Source of the DNA: Neoceratodus forsteri
Taxonomy: Eukaryota; Chordata; Ceratodontiformes; Ceratodontidae
NCBI GenBank assembly: GCA_016271365.2
Contig: CM057459.1
Span: 820,753,001 to 820,817,000 of the forward strand
DNA length: 64,000 bases
Direction of reading: 5' to 3'
The notes below the pieces were generated by a model. It was not told the DNA's origin. It was given only the letters and a program-made list of their open reading frames with translations, and searched no databases. Both the position numbers and the translations under genes were made by a program. Positions 22,938 through 34,534 of this stretch are shown piece after piece (within the stretch, counting starts at the first letter, position 1; the number at the start of each line of letters is the position of its first letter).

Positions 22938-25452
22938 AATAGAAACATAGAAACACAGACTTTGACAGCAGATAAGGACCACTTGACCCACCCAGTCTGC
23001 CCATTTCCATACCTACTGGATAAGCTGCAGATTCTAGTTAACCAACAGCCTACTTCCTGCCACCCCCCATTACAATTGTCTTATGTCTGTCCCATGCATG
23101 TTTGAATTGCCCCACTGTTTTAGACCCAACAACCTCCCCAGAAAGGCGGTTCCATGCATCCACCACTCTCTCCATGAAAAAAATTCCTCACATTACCCCT
23201 GAGCTGTCCCCCCTATCTTTAAATTGTGTCCCCTTGTTCTTACACATCTCTTTTTCTGAAAGATGCTACCCTCCTGGACTTTGTTGATTCCCTTGAGGTA
23301 CTTGAACATTTCTATCATGTCCCCCCGTCCCTCCTTTCATCAAGGGTATATATATTAAGCTCTCTCAGTCTCTCTTCATATGATTTTTGATGCAGACCCT
23401 GTACCATTTTAGTTGCCCTCCTCTGGACTGCTTCCATCCTGTCTCTACTCCCTTGCGTAGATGAAGTCTCCAAAACTGCACACAGTACTCCAGATGGGGT
23501 CTCACCAACTGTCTGTACAGAGGGATAACCACTTCCCTTTTTCTACTTGTGATGCCCCTTCCTATGCATCCCAGTATCCCCCTGGCTCTCTTTACTGACT
23601 TCTCACATTGCTTACCAACCGTTATATCATCTGATATGACTACCCCCAAGTCCCGTTCCATTTTTGTTGTTGTTAATACCTCCCCTGCTATTGTGTACTC
23701 TTCTCCTGGGTTTTTGTTTCCCAGGTGCATTACGTTGCACTTCTTTGCATTGAATCTAAGTTGCCATATGTCTGACCATTCCTCCAACCTTGCTAAGTCC
23801 CTTCTCATCCTTTCTACCCCCCCCGTGTATCAACTCTGTTACAGATCTTTGTGTCATCTGCAAAGAGGCATACCTTTCCCTCCAGACCCTCTGCAATGTC
23901 ACCTATAAAGATATTAAAGAGGACTGGACCCAGTACTGAGCCCTGAGGTACTCCACTAGAAATCCCCCTTTCTTGGGAATGTGTTCCACTCACTATTACC
24001 TTCTGTGTCCTGTTGTGCAGCCAGTTTGCTACCCAGGCTACCACCCTGGGACCCACCCAGGCTGGCTAACCAGTTATTAATCTTTTTGTCTTGGGACTGT
24101 GTCAAATGCCTTGCTAAAGTCTAGGTAGTCCATATCTACAGCCCTCCTGGTCTATTACTTTGGTCACCCAGTCAAAGAAATCATTAGATTCTGTCTGACA
24201 TGACCTTCCTACTGTAAATCCATGCTGCTTTGGCCCCACTGGCCTCTAAGTACTCAACAATTCTTTCTTTCAGAAGTGATTCCATCATTTTCCCTACCAC
24301 TGAGGTCAAGCTTACAGGTCTGTAGTTTCTAGCTTCTGCCTTGCTCCCACTTTTGTGAGAGGAAATCATCTGCCCTCTCAGTCCTCAGTACCACCCCACC
24401 CTCCCATGATTTGTTAAAAAGTGTGGCCAGTGGTGTAACTAGGTCCTCCCTTAGTTCTTTTAGGATTCTGGGGTGAATCCCATCAGGCCCCATTGCTTTG
24501 TCCACCTTGAGTTTTAGGAGTTCTTTCAGAACTCTTTCTTCTGTAAATGGACTGGTGTCAACCCCCTCTACCTAGAGTGCTTCTATTGTCTGGTTTATGT
24601 AACTCCTCCTCATCTTCTTTCGTGAATACTGAGCAAAAGTATTCATTCAGTATCTCTGCCTTTTCACTGTCTCCCTCTGCCCACCTCCCCTCTCCCTTAT
24701 TAATCTTCACTATTCCTCCCTTAGCCTTTCTATGCTCCCTAATGTACATATAAAAGGTTTTATCCCCCTTTTTAACTGAATTGGCTATTTTTTCCTCGGT
24801 TTGGGCTTTTGCTATTCTGACTGCTTTCCCCACGTCTTTCTGCTTTAATTGATACAGTTCTCTGTCGTGATCCTTCTGTGATGCCTTATACTTTTTGAAT
24901 GCAGCCTTTTTCTGCTTAACCTTCCCTGCCACCTATTTTGAGAACCACAGTGTTTTTTTAATCCACTTTGTTTTCTTTATCTGTTTTCACAAAGGCTTGT
25001 TGCCTCTATGATGGCAGTTTTGATTTTTCTCCATTGTTATTCCATCCCTCCTTTTGCATTGTTTGCTAGTGTATTCCTCAGGTATTCACCCATTTTGCCA
25101 AAGTCAGCCCTCTAAAGTCCAGTATACTTGTTTTGTATGCCTTGTCTCCATGGTTGTGCTTATCGTGGAAGCACACTGTGCAGTGGTCAGCTTGTTCCCA
25201 GATGTTCATTGACGCCTAAATTTGTGCACCTCTCCATTTGAGAGTACCAGGTTCAGTATTGCTCTCCCGAGTGGGTTCCAAGACTAGCTGTCTAAGGCTT
25301 CGCTTCTGCAGGGCATCGAGAATGACCCTGCTCTTGGATGTGGCTGCAGTACATGTCATCCAGTTAACATCTGGCATATTCAGGTCCCCATCAACAGTGT
25401 CTCCTTTTTCAGCCATTTTGAGAATGTCCTCTATCATTTTCTTGTCCATTTC
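22938..25452 (-). mobile_element. CR1-clade LINE (copy A)
   Basis: A minus-strand LINE with an identifiable 3' end. Its terminal bases on the plus strand are CATAGAAACATAGAAAC, i.e. the 8-mer TTTCTATG repeated on the sense strand. This closely parallels the short octamer tail of CR1 elements. From 3' to 5' it carries 3' UTR, RT, linker and the C-terminal half of the endonuclease. The 5' end is truncated and abuts another LINE near 25,453. Confidence 0.85.
23365..25449 (-). pseudogene. CR1 ORF2 fragments (endonuclease, RT, C-terminus)
   Basis: Going 5' to 3' on the minus strand: GDLNMPDVNW and a LEPTRESN block from the endonuclease (25,449-25,216), then a Lys-rich linker with YKASQKDHDRELYQLK (24,932-24,558). 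RT follows with NYRPVSLTSVVGKMMESLL (24,369-24,184), VVAWVANWLHNRTQKV, GVPQGSVLGPVLFNIF and FADDTK (24,056-23,814). Last comes a C-terminal part with LRFNAKKCNVMHLGN and RPHLEYCVQFW (23,808-23,365). The catalytic FADD is intact, but at least four frame breaks separate the parts. It encodes the nick-and-copy enzyme of the element and is inactive here. Confidence 0.85.
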
Positions 25453-26586
25453 CTCCCTTGAGATGTGGGTCTGTATACAACCCCTGTTCCCAATCTTCTG
25501 TTAACCATAGTTACCAGGTTGTCCACATGCGGGGTAAAATATAACATATCATTTAGGATTATCCCAAGGTATTTAAAAATGTCCACCTGTTTGAGTTTTT
25601 GTCCCTTGAGGCTAAGGATGTCAAGAGGGGGAACCATCTTTTTCAGTAGTGGACTTGTAAAGATCATGGTTTTAGATATCTGTTTTTTGTTGTTTATTAG
25701 TTAATGATCAGTTTGTTGTCAGAGAACCAGCTTTCTATGGACTCAAAGTTGCACTGAATGTCAGAGGTGAGGTTACCAATGTCAGAGTTTTTGGTGTAAA
25801 TCACAGTATCATTAGCAACCAGTAGTACATTTGCTGACTGACAGGAATCAAGCAGGCGGTTGACGAACAGACCAAATAATAATAATTATTTGCAAAAAAC
25901 GTTAAAATTGGCCCATCCCATCAGTATATCTGCATTCAAAATGTTATATGTGTGTTATGTCAAGGAATCTTGCAAAAGCCTCTCCTAAATCATTGTCCTT
26001 TACAACCTTTATTTAGTGATTCTTATATGGTGCATACTGGCACCTCTCTTCACCCTTATCTTACCCCTTCTCCCTTTAACTTAATCATGTCTTGAAGGTT
26101 CTGCCAGGTTACCCATTAACTGCTCTACCTACCAGTTGTCTTCTTTACCTTGTAGCAGAGGCCCTTTCACGGTGTCCTTATATAACCTGTTTCCCTATTG
26201 TTGCCATGAGTCCTCATCCTGCAGAGGCTCACACTCTGGTTTTTCCTCTGCTATTTCACATCTTCTGTAACCTCCCTATATACTACTTCTTACTGTATCT
26301 CTAAGCTTGAATGGTCTATTACCCCTCCTCAAATTTATTTTCTCATATGTACTCACGTCATATAATCAGTTGACCTATGCACTTTTGTACATATTAAATA
26401 TAGGTAGTTGCCTACAATGTGTATTGCCAACCACTTATTGTATAATGTGTTATTTACTATTGTATCTTTTCAGTCATTTATTTCAAATGTGTATATTCTT
26501 TTATTATGATGGGTTCTTGTATGTCGCCCAGGTCCATCTTGAAAATGAGTACTCCTCAATGGTGTTCGCCTGGATAAAGATTTGAC

Positions 26587-26618
<32 letters not shown>

Positions 26619-27150
26619 ATCAGATGGCACCCAGTATAGAGCCCTGAAGCACACCAATAGATGCACTACTGTCATTGAACAGTGAGCTCTCAGTCTTCAT
26701 GGGCTCTGAGCTGTTTGATAGATAGCTTAAGAGCCTGGCTACTGAGTCCAGTGACAGACAAAAGCAGTGGAACTTCCTAAGCAAGGGTTTATGGCTGACC
26801 AGGTCAAAGGCCTTAGGTGATAGAGATAGCCTCAACAATATCACCATAGTCAAGGGTCTCATGGGTGTTGCTGGTATATTCTAGCAATGCAGTATTGGCG
26901 CTATGCTTTTTTTCTGAAGCCATGCTGTTGGGCACACTGGATTTCATATTTGTCATGGTAAGATACAACTAATGTTTGTTTTTTGTGTTTATTGTAAATG
27001 TGAATTGAATACTTAATACAATTTGATTATAAAAACAAAAAAAACAGAGATGAGTTGGTCTGACACAGTTCTTTCCAGGACCTTAGACAGAGGAGGGAAT
27101 ATAGAGGTTGGCCTGTAGTTGGCAAAGTTAGAGCAGTCCTCATTATTATG
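25453..27150 (-). mobile_element. L2/CR1-group LINE, interrupted
   Basis: Minus-strand coding pieces surround a foreign insert. The 3' part (25,453-25,890) encodes LKGQKLKQVDIFKYLGIIL and HVDNLV. The 5' part (26,620-27,150) encodes SKAFDLVSHKPLLRKF, SIGVLQGSILGAI and NFANYRPTSIFPPLSKVLERT, which are RT blocks. The segment between them at about 25,880-26,619 carries a LINE tail on the plus strand. Reading is broken throughout. This is a different lineage from the adjacent CR1 copy. Confidence 0.7.
26041..26619 (+). mobile_element. LINE 3' end inserted into the minus-strand LINE
   Basis: T- and C-rich sequence without coding blocks ends CATCTTGAAAATGAG, then GCCTGGATAAAG, then (TGAT)n at 26,584-26,617. 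A 3' UTR closing with a tetranucleotide tail is typical of L2-group LINEs. A related tail on the minus strand ends the element at 60,786. It splits the RT of the older LINE on the other strand. Confidence 0.55.
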
Positions 27151-27449
27151 TTGTCTTGCATGCACAGCACAAGCAACATGTTGTGGTAGCCTGGTGTGGG
27201 GTAGCAGGTTTTGGAGGTGCGGTCGTGTTGTGGCCAATGGCGCCACTGCTTTTTTGGGCTGGTCTCTGTGGCATGAATGAAATAGCATGCTGTCTATGAC
27301 AGCATTGCAGCAGCGTGCCACTGACATGAAACAATTTCACCGCTGCAGTGAGCGAGAGCCCCTTCACTGCAGGGTGTGCCTTAACTGGTTTAATATTTCA
27401 ATAAAGATGGTGGTGGCTGTCACAGTATGCCTCTCACAATCCCCAGCAA

Positions 27450-27692
27450 GCTGACTTTGGGGATGCCCAGTCCCCCTGTCGGCATGCCCCCTCCCTAGTT
27501 CAATTGGTTTGCCAACGGGGGATCCCAATCCCCATTGGCATAACATCCCCCTACTTTAATTTGTCTGCTGAGAGAGGTGCCCAATCCCCTTCACAGACAC
27601 ATTTTATTTGCCGATGGGGTACCCAGTCCCCATCGGCTCCAGTACCCCCCACAACACCCACAAGGTACACTGGGATCCCACCCCAGTGTGCC
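27450..27692 (+). repeat. Hairpin minisatellite array in element X, copy 2
   Basis: Five palindromic units start at 27,450, 27,511, 27,563, 27,610 and 27,664. The unit at 27,610-27,637 is perfect: GCCGATGGGG, loop TACCCAGT, CCCCATCGGC. The last, GGTACACTGGG with CCCAGTGTGCC, pairs 10 of 11 plus a G-T wobble. Stem sequences differ from those in copy 1 while remaining self-complementary. Confidence 0.75.
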
Positions 27693-27926
27693 CAAAGCAA
27701 ACCAGGATAAAAGAAAACCTCCCTGCAAAGTTTTTTTTTAATCACCTTTAAACAAGAAAATGGTCCTCCCTGTCTGTTGTAGCCCTCCCAACTCACAACC
27801 ACCTCTGCTTCACCCCACCTCCCACCCCCACCCCATATTTACCTCCGAGGTCCAGCGCTGTGATTTTCAGTGAAGCAGTAACACGTCTGCACTCTTCAAA
27901 GTCGACCGTGAACTGAAAAAATGTTG

Positions 27927-28270
27927 GTAGAATCATAGAAACATAGAAGTTGACAGCAGATAAGGACCGCAAGGCCCATCCAGTCTGCCCATTTCTTTTT
28001 CTACCTTATAAATGTCCCATCGACCTTTGCTGTCAGTGACCTATCTATTCATACTCATCTGTATTGCTCCCTTATGCCTATCCCATTCCTGTTTAAAGCC
28101 CTGCACTGTATTCATAGCCACCACTTCCTGAGGCAGGCCATTTCATGCATCCACCACTCTTTCTGTGAAAAAGATCTTCCTCACATTACCCCTTAATCGG
28201 CCTCCCTCTACTCTTATGCTGTGTCCTCTTGTCCTGCTCTTTTTCTTATATTGAAACATGTTAGTAACAC
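27927..28270 (-). mobile_element. CR1 3' end inserted in element X copy 2
   Basis: The plus strand begins CATAGAAACATAGAA, followed by GACAGCAGATAAGGACC and CCATCCAGTCTGCCC. These are the reverse of the CR1 3' end seen at 22,938. It extends only into the ORF2 C-terminal region (GTGAAAAAGATCTTCCTCACATT on the plus strand). The flanks GTTGGTA and CGGTTAGCTGTATAATG rejoin when compared with copy 1, showing the exact interruption. Confidence 0.75.
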
Positions 28271-28329
28271 GGTTAGCTGTATAATGGCATCAATGGGGGG
28301 GGTCAACTTAGGTGGATATCTCAGCCATT

Positions 28330-29390
28330 TTTGTGACTTTTGGCTACAAATTTCCAACATGGGGTTCTTGGGACCCCACCTCATGAACCCAGTCACTGTC
28401 ATGTCATTATTTGGTCCCGAAAGGTGATTTCACTGTCACTGTATGGAATCACCATTTGGGATGGATTAATGAAATGACAGTGTCACTGTTCATGAGGTGG
28501 GCTCCCAAAAAGCCTGTGTTGCAAATTTGGTAAAAAAATTCCAAAAAACTACTGTGTTATAAGCTTGCATTGCGCAGTTTCCTTGCTCACTCGTAACTTC
28601 AAGAATTTTCAATATTTTCACTCCAGATTTTTAACATTGCCATTTTTTCACACCTCCTTATGAACAGTACAGCTGTCATTTTTCACATCCACCCTGAAAT
28701 GTGTTTTTGCACATCTGGCACACAATGGTGCAATCACTGTAGGAAATCAACATTTGGGACAGATTAAGAAAATCACAGTGAAACTCTTCGTGAGCAGAGG
28801 TTCCAAAATGCCTATGTTGAAAATTTGGTGAAAGAATTCCACAAAATGATGGTGTTACAAGCATGCATTGCGCAGTTTCCATGCTCGCTCGTAACTTTGA
28901 GAATTTTTAATATTTTCACTACAGGTTTTCAACATTGCCATTTTTGCACACCTCCTTATGAGCAGCACAGCTGTCATTTTTCATATCCTGCCTGAAATGT
29001 GTTTTCACACATCTAGTGTACAATGGCACGGTTGCTGTGAGAAATCAATGTTCGGGACAGATTAAGAAAATCATAGTGACACTGTTCATGAGCAGATGTC
29101 CTAAAATGCCTATGTTGAAAATTTGGTGAAAGAACTCCACAAAATGATGGTATTATGAGCATGCATTGTGCAGTTTCCATGCACTCTAGTAAGTTCAAGA
29201 ATTTTTTATATTTTCCTTCCAGATTTTCAGCATTGCCATTTCTTCACTCCTCTTTATGAATGTACACCTGTCATTTTTCACATCCTGCCCAAAATGTGTT
29301 TTCGAACATCTGGCACAGAATGGCATGGTTGCTGTGGGAAATCAACATTTGGGGCAGATTAACAAAATCACAGTGCCACTGTTCATGAAT
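28330..29390 (+). repeat. Element X satellite-like array, copy 2
   Basis: Units begin at about 28,466, 28,760, 29,058 and 29,352 (GATTAAGAAAATCAYAGTG or a variant), again about 295 bases apart. They share the TTTTCAACATTGCCATTT and CAGCTGTCATTTTTC blocks with copy 1. Confidence 0.8.
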
Positions 29391-30104
29391 GGAGGCCCCA
29401 AATGCTTTCATAAGTTGGGGTCACAAAATGCCCATGTTGAAAATTTGGAGTGCAAATACCAACAAATGCCTGGGGCATTAGGATTTCTAACCATAACCTC
29501 CCACTCTGTAGAGACTGACAGGCATCAGGAGTATGCCTTTGGATTGTCAGCTATAATGCTCACCCCATTCCACCCCCACCCCCACCCTGCAGCCAGTGAC
29601 AGGCATCAAGGTGTGCCTTGGACCCTTCAGCCCCAAAGTTAACCCTATTCACCTATACTGCACCAATCTCAGCATATTTCCTTATGGAATGGGGTGAGCA
29701 TAAGGCCCAATGACCCCAAGGCACAACGTGACACTTGTCAGAGTCTGCAGGGCAGGGTGGGATGAAATGGCATGAGCGTTATGGATGATGACCCAAAGGC
29801 ACACCTCAATGCCTCTCAGTCTCTGCAGGGTAGTGTGGGGTTGATATCAATTCCATATGTTACTGCCATTCATATTATGCATCTCTCTAACTCCTGCACT
29901 ACCAGTGCCAATGCCAGCAAGACAACATTCGGCATTGACAAATGCTTGTTACAACTGTAGTGGGTGGAGACCTGCAGATGTCCAGCAATCACTGTAGAGA
30001 AAAGGGAGCTTACTGGATACTGAATGGACTTTTTAAATAGTGAAGATAAAGAGAAATCACTGCATGTCCACCACACTTTTATTTCCATCGGTACCAGTGG
30101 AACA

Positions 30105-30400
30105 AGGCACTGTCCACCATGTCCAAGATGGCCTTTTGAGTTTTCTGTGCATGCACAATGACTCACACATGCACACTGAACTCTGGCTTCATAGAGGCAC
30201 AGTCCACCATAGCCAAGATGGCTATGGGATCCCAGTGTGCATGCGCAAGTCATCGTGCATGCACGCAGAACTCAGGCAGCCATCTTGGACATGGTGGACT
30301 ATGCCACCATGCCACTGGAGTTCAGTCTGTATGTGTGAGTCATCGTGTATGTGCAGAAAACTCTGGCAGCCTTGTTGGATACGGTGGACAGTGCCGTGTT
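30105..30400. repeat. Foldback repeat with CCATCTT motifs
   Basis: Four related units occur, two in each orientation. A 21-bp arm at 30,112-30,132 (starting GTCCACCATG, ending AAGATGGC) is matched exactly in inverse by 30,279-30,299. Inner sequence with GTGCATGCAC also pairs. Weaker units lie at 30,195-30,223 (forward) and 30,366-30,396 (inverted). Each contains AAGATGG or its complement, which resembles the YY1 binding core. No gene is present. Confidence 0.65.
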
Positions 30401-31020
30401 CTGATGGACCTCAGCTGCAGTTGTATTGGCTCTTTCTAGTTCTTGTTAAAGACTGGTGTTAAAAGCACATATTTCTATTTTCTAAGGAACTGGGAGCACC
30501 ACAGGGAACAACTGAAAACTTTAGATATGGGATAGGAATGTTCCTCAATGGCCCGGGTTAGTAGCTTCATATCAAGTGTATCCCCCCACCCTAGTTTTAC
30601 CACGTACATTTCTGATGTATTTTAGGGAATCTGTAACAGAGACATGACTGGAATTGATTGTTGTGTGACCAAGTTCTGTGTCAAACTGAGGGTGAGCTTC
30701 ATAATCAGGACTGCCAAAGGGGTCTTACTATTAATGAGTGTGCAAGTGTGTGTGGGGGGAAGGGGGCACTGCACTGGCATTTAAAAGTTTAAAGTTTCAA
30801 GAAGTAGTTGTGGGTGAATGGAATTTAGTGCAGCTAGTGAGGCTGACTAGTTCTTTTGCCATGGGCCTTTGCAAAAATTTATCAAAGGTCAAAGAGTTAA
30901 ACAGACCAATCAGATTGCAGGTTTGTTCCTAGATATTCCATAATATCCCCTCCCCACAGGATGCATCTGAAAATGAGCTGTTACCAGTTCAGTAAGCCTT
31001 ACCTGGTAAAGCTTTTGGAA

Positions 31021-31030
31021 GAAGGAAGGA

Positions 31031-31118
<88 letters not shown>

Positions 31119-31120
31119 AA
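31021..31120. repeat. (GAAA)n microsatellite
   Basis: About 24 nearly pure AAAG units, preceded by two AAGG units. Confidence 0.97.
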
Positions 31121-31294
31121 CTGGATCCGACTGAGTTATGGCTTATTGACTGGTAACTGTAGCTTTCACCTCCAAACCTGTTCACTGATAACCCCAGTCA
31201 AGATACAAACCAATTTCTCTAATGGCAAACCATTAGTCACTTACTCACTTATTTTTCAAGTCCTTTGTGAAAAAAAGTAAATGTATGCTAGTAC

Positions 31295-31602
31295 CATACC
31301 TCTCAACCTCCTGCCTCATAAATCAGGGACAAGACTTAAAAACAATCAGGGTCAAAGGACCAAAATCAGGGACACATCTTAAAAATTAGTGCTATCCATC
31401 CAGGAAGCTGGTAGAATAAGGGGCTGAATGCAAAATATATTTTCTAAAGAAGAACAAGTCTGTAACTGTAATGCTTGGCATTATTTTGTGCTTAGAATCC
31501 CCACAGTTTAGCCATGGAAACAAATATTTTATGAGGGACAGAGTAATATTTTAAGGCAAAATCAGGGATGTCCCTGAAAATCAGGGACAGTTGAGAGGTA
31601 TG
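31295..31602. mobile_element. hAT-like MITE with intact 8-bp target duplication
   Basis: A 308-bp element with perfect 13-bp terminal inverted repeats, CATACCTCTCAAC and GTTGAGAGGTATG. It is flanked on both sides by GCTAGTAC (31,287-31,294 and 31,603-31,610). An 8-bp duplication is diagnostic for the hAT superfamily among cut-and-paste elements with such short repeats. Subterminal CAGGGACA repeats (ATCAGGGACA near both ends) probably serve as transposase binding sites. It has no coding capacity. Confidence 0.85.
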
Positions 31603-31610
31603 GCTAGTAC

Positions 31611-34423
31611 AGACTTATACATGAGCTGTGTTATAAAAGTTTCACAGATTTGTCTTAACCCTGAAGCAAAAACCATACATACTGTAAGTGCTGAACGTGT
31701 TTTTTATTTCCATATGATGGCACTTAAATGAAACAAAATCAGAGCTAACTTCACCTCAAGTAAAACAGCATCATTCATAAGCAGTCAGCACACTTGAAAC
31801 ATAACTTATGCAATTGGTATGTCTCTAAAAAGAAAAAAAAACTAGCATTTTCTTTGAGTGATGTGAATCTGGAGGACTGTCTAAAGGCATGTCAGATGTT
31901 TCAAGCATGCTCAAATTTTAACATTTCAGCTAATCTTTAGGTCCTCAACCCACATATTTTACAAAATAATACAAACTTACATAGCTACAGTATATTTAAC
32001 CCATGTTTTATAACGGATTCCTTCATTTTCATTATACAGTATTGTATATATTTCATTAAAATGCAAGGGTTATACTGAACGTATTCTATGTGCATGATCA
32101 TATAAACTAATCTGTGCTGCTGCTGGTGCTATTTAGGCTTGGCAAGTGAAAGAGAGAGGCACAGAGAATAGCTCTCAGCCTGCAGGAAAGTTATGATTTG
32201 CCTCAAGTAATGGGTATGATTGATACCACCCACATACCCATTACAGCCTCTCATGAAGGTCTAAAGATTACCTCAGCAGGAAATACTGCTCCTCTTATGT
32301 TCTCCAAGCAGCAGCAGATGATCATGGTTGGGGGAACTCTTTCTGAGGACTAATTATGCTTCTTGGAACTGTAATCCATACCTTGCAGTGAAATGCAATT
32401 ACATATTGTGTGCTTACTTTAGTCTAGCAAACCTTGCACATGTAGTATATATTTCTTGATGTTCCTAGTTTACGTCAGAATTGTAGTACAAATGTAATGT
32501 TACATCTAGCCAACACATTTTTATACATTTATCTGTCAGGACAGTTAGATTCTTTGGTCCATGATGTTACACTCAATAAGATTGATTTATTCCTTGCAGT
32601 TACATCAGCACATGCTAGAAGACCTGGGTGCCTCTATTTATCTACTGGTTAATAATGCCTTCCAATTACACCTATGGCTCATTAAGCCCTACATGTGAAA
32701 CAAGCCTTTGGAAGACGTGATGAGGACAGAGACATTAATAAAGAAGTGTCAGGTTAAGAATTGTAATCCCATGGTATGAAAAAAACTATTGTCCACTTTT
32801 CAACCTGCAGTGTACAAGACTTATCCAATCGGCATGGTCCAAACCAAAACAAATGTCAAAAGATATTCAAAGATTTGGGAGTTAGTTTGCATATTGTAAA
32901 GTGTACTTTTTAGGTCAGCTGTAACAACTGTAGACCATTCTCACAAGCACAATTATCATTTCATGTTTAAAAGTAACTACGACATACAGACCTACTTTGA
33001 AACATCTATAAATTACATGCCCGATCCACAAAGGTGGTCAAAATATATCAAACAGTGTCAAAAAAGGCACTTTGCACTGTGAGCACATTACTAGATTCAT
33101 CAAGGTAGGGGAGTGGCCACCAAGTGTGCTATGGTGCATGGAGTGCTGCATAGTGAAAAGGGTTTGATTCTACTGCAACATAATCCTGCTCATGAATGCC
33201 CTTTGAACACATCACATAAAGAGATATGGTATATATGCCTTGGTGAGCTATGTGGCCATGGCTACTGTGGACAGTGCACCCATGCATGGCATTGACCTTA
33301 ACTGAGATGGAACAAAGAAACTGTAACTATTCCAGTTTACCCCAGACTGTCAATTATACTGTCATATGGAATCCGCAAGCAACCATCATAATAATTGCTG
33401 TGCTCCCCTGGAATCACAACTATGATACAACATAATGCCCACTGATCCCATGCCTCATGTCAATAACAGTACATAGGGTGCTTGTACATTTCTTCTGCCA
33501 GTATGGCTGACAGTAAATGATACACTGGAATAGTACCATCCCTGCCCACAGTCCTGAGGTCACCTGGCAATAGGTGGTACCCAAATAAGCATGATAGTAA
33601 CGTAGCATGTGTTGTATTTGTGGATGGATGTATGACTACAGTATGCAATGTAGCAGTGGACTAACTGTCCAAATCCAGCTATGGCTGCTATTCTGTGACT
33701 GCAGTGAATATTCATACTGCTGATCTTCATGACCTCCCCACTCAAATAAACAAACAGCAACTCATACACACATAACAGGTACAGAAAGCCCTGCAGTTCT
33801 GGAGAGGACATATCACTGACAACAACCAATATAAATTCATGTACAAGGCATACACATACTGCAGCTCTGTATAAATGGCAAACTGCATTAGTTAGGCCAC
33901 TGGACATAGCATATAAAGGTAACAATACATGATACATTGGACGTGTGAAAGAAGTATCAAGTGGTTAATGGATAAACAAGGAAAGGACAAAACAGGAACA
34001 GAGAGGGGACACACCAGACAGGGTCACTCAACTCCAGCTGCTGCCACCTGCTCATGTGGACTCAGATTCCACACCAGGAGAATGTTGTAGTCAAGTTCAA
34101 CAGCAATAGGGTAACATCTTTTCTTGTTTCATGCTATACACTGTACAACAGACTTGTAGGACCTACAACACCAGGAAAAAATGAGCTATAGCCAAACACA
34201 TAGTCCCATGCACACTTCCAACACCAATAAAACCCAATCTTTCAAACCACACAGTTGTGAAAGCACAACAGCTTAAACCATCACAGTGATAAGAGATGGG
34301 AAGAGAGAACACATCCACACGGATGTTGAGGGGGGACAGTCTCATGCTACTCTGAGCAGTGACAAGAGTCCAAAAGTTTTATCTGTTGTTGTGTACCTGA
34401 AAACATAATAACATATGCAAGTA
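31611..34423. other. Intergenic DNA, no gene recognised
   Basis: A mostly A/T-rich stretch without recognisable protein motifs or long tandem repeats. It contains a small perfect hairpin at 32,208-32,243 (TAATGGGTATG and its complement around a 14-base loop). Frames up to 125 codons on the minus strand at 33,560-33,937 show no family signature. Confidence 0.4.
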
Positions 34424-34534
34424 TCATAGAAACATAAAATCTGTTGGCAGATAAGGACCTGATGGCCCACCTAGTCTGCCCTGTTTTCCCTATCTTTAGT
34501 GTTGCCGTAGAGCCTACTCAGTCTTTGGTCCCCC
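34424..34534 (-). mobile_element. CR1 3' tail remnant
   Basis: The plus strand begins CATAGAAACATAAAA, then GGCAGATAAGGACCTGATGG and CACCTAGTCTGCCC. This is the same 3' end as the CR1 copies elsewhere, reduced to about 110 bases. Confidence 0.7.

Larger units (their letters stand above)
27165..29952 (+). repeat. Element X, copy 2
   Basis: This repeats the order of copy 1: GCAGGTTTTGGAGGTG, a GC-rich hairpin array (27,450-27,692), a CTGCACTCTTCAAAG segment, a 295-bp array (28,330-29,390) and the tail to 29,952. It has four array units instead of seven and carries a CR1 3' end at 27,927-28,270. Similarity to copy 1 is around 75-80% by eye in the better parts. Confidence 0.6.

Noticed and set aside
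23549..23908. Plus-strand frame of 119 codons over the CR1
   Set aside because: It is the antisense shadow of the CR1 reverse transcriptase and C-terminal region.
33560..33937. A 125-codon minus-strand open frame as a possible host or Harbinger-like gene
   Set aside because: It has no recognisable motif and no neighbouring exon or transposon end, and the composition fits a chance frame.
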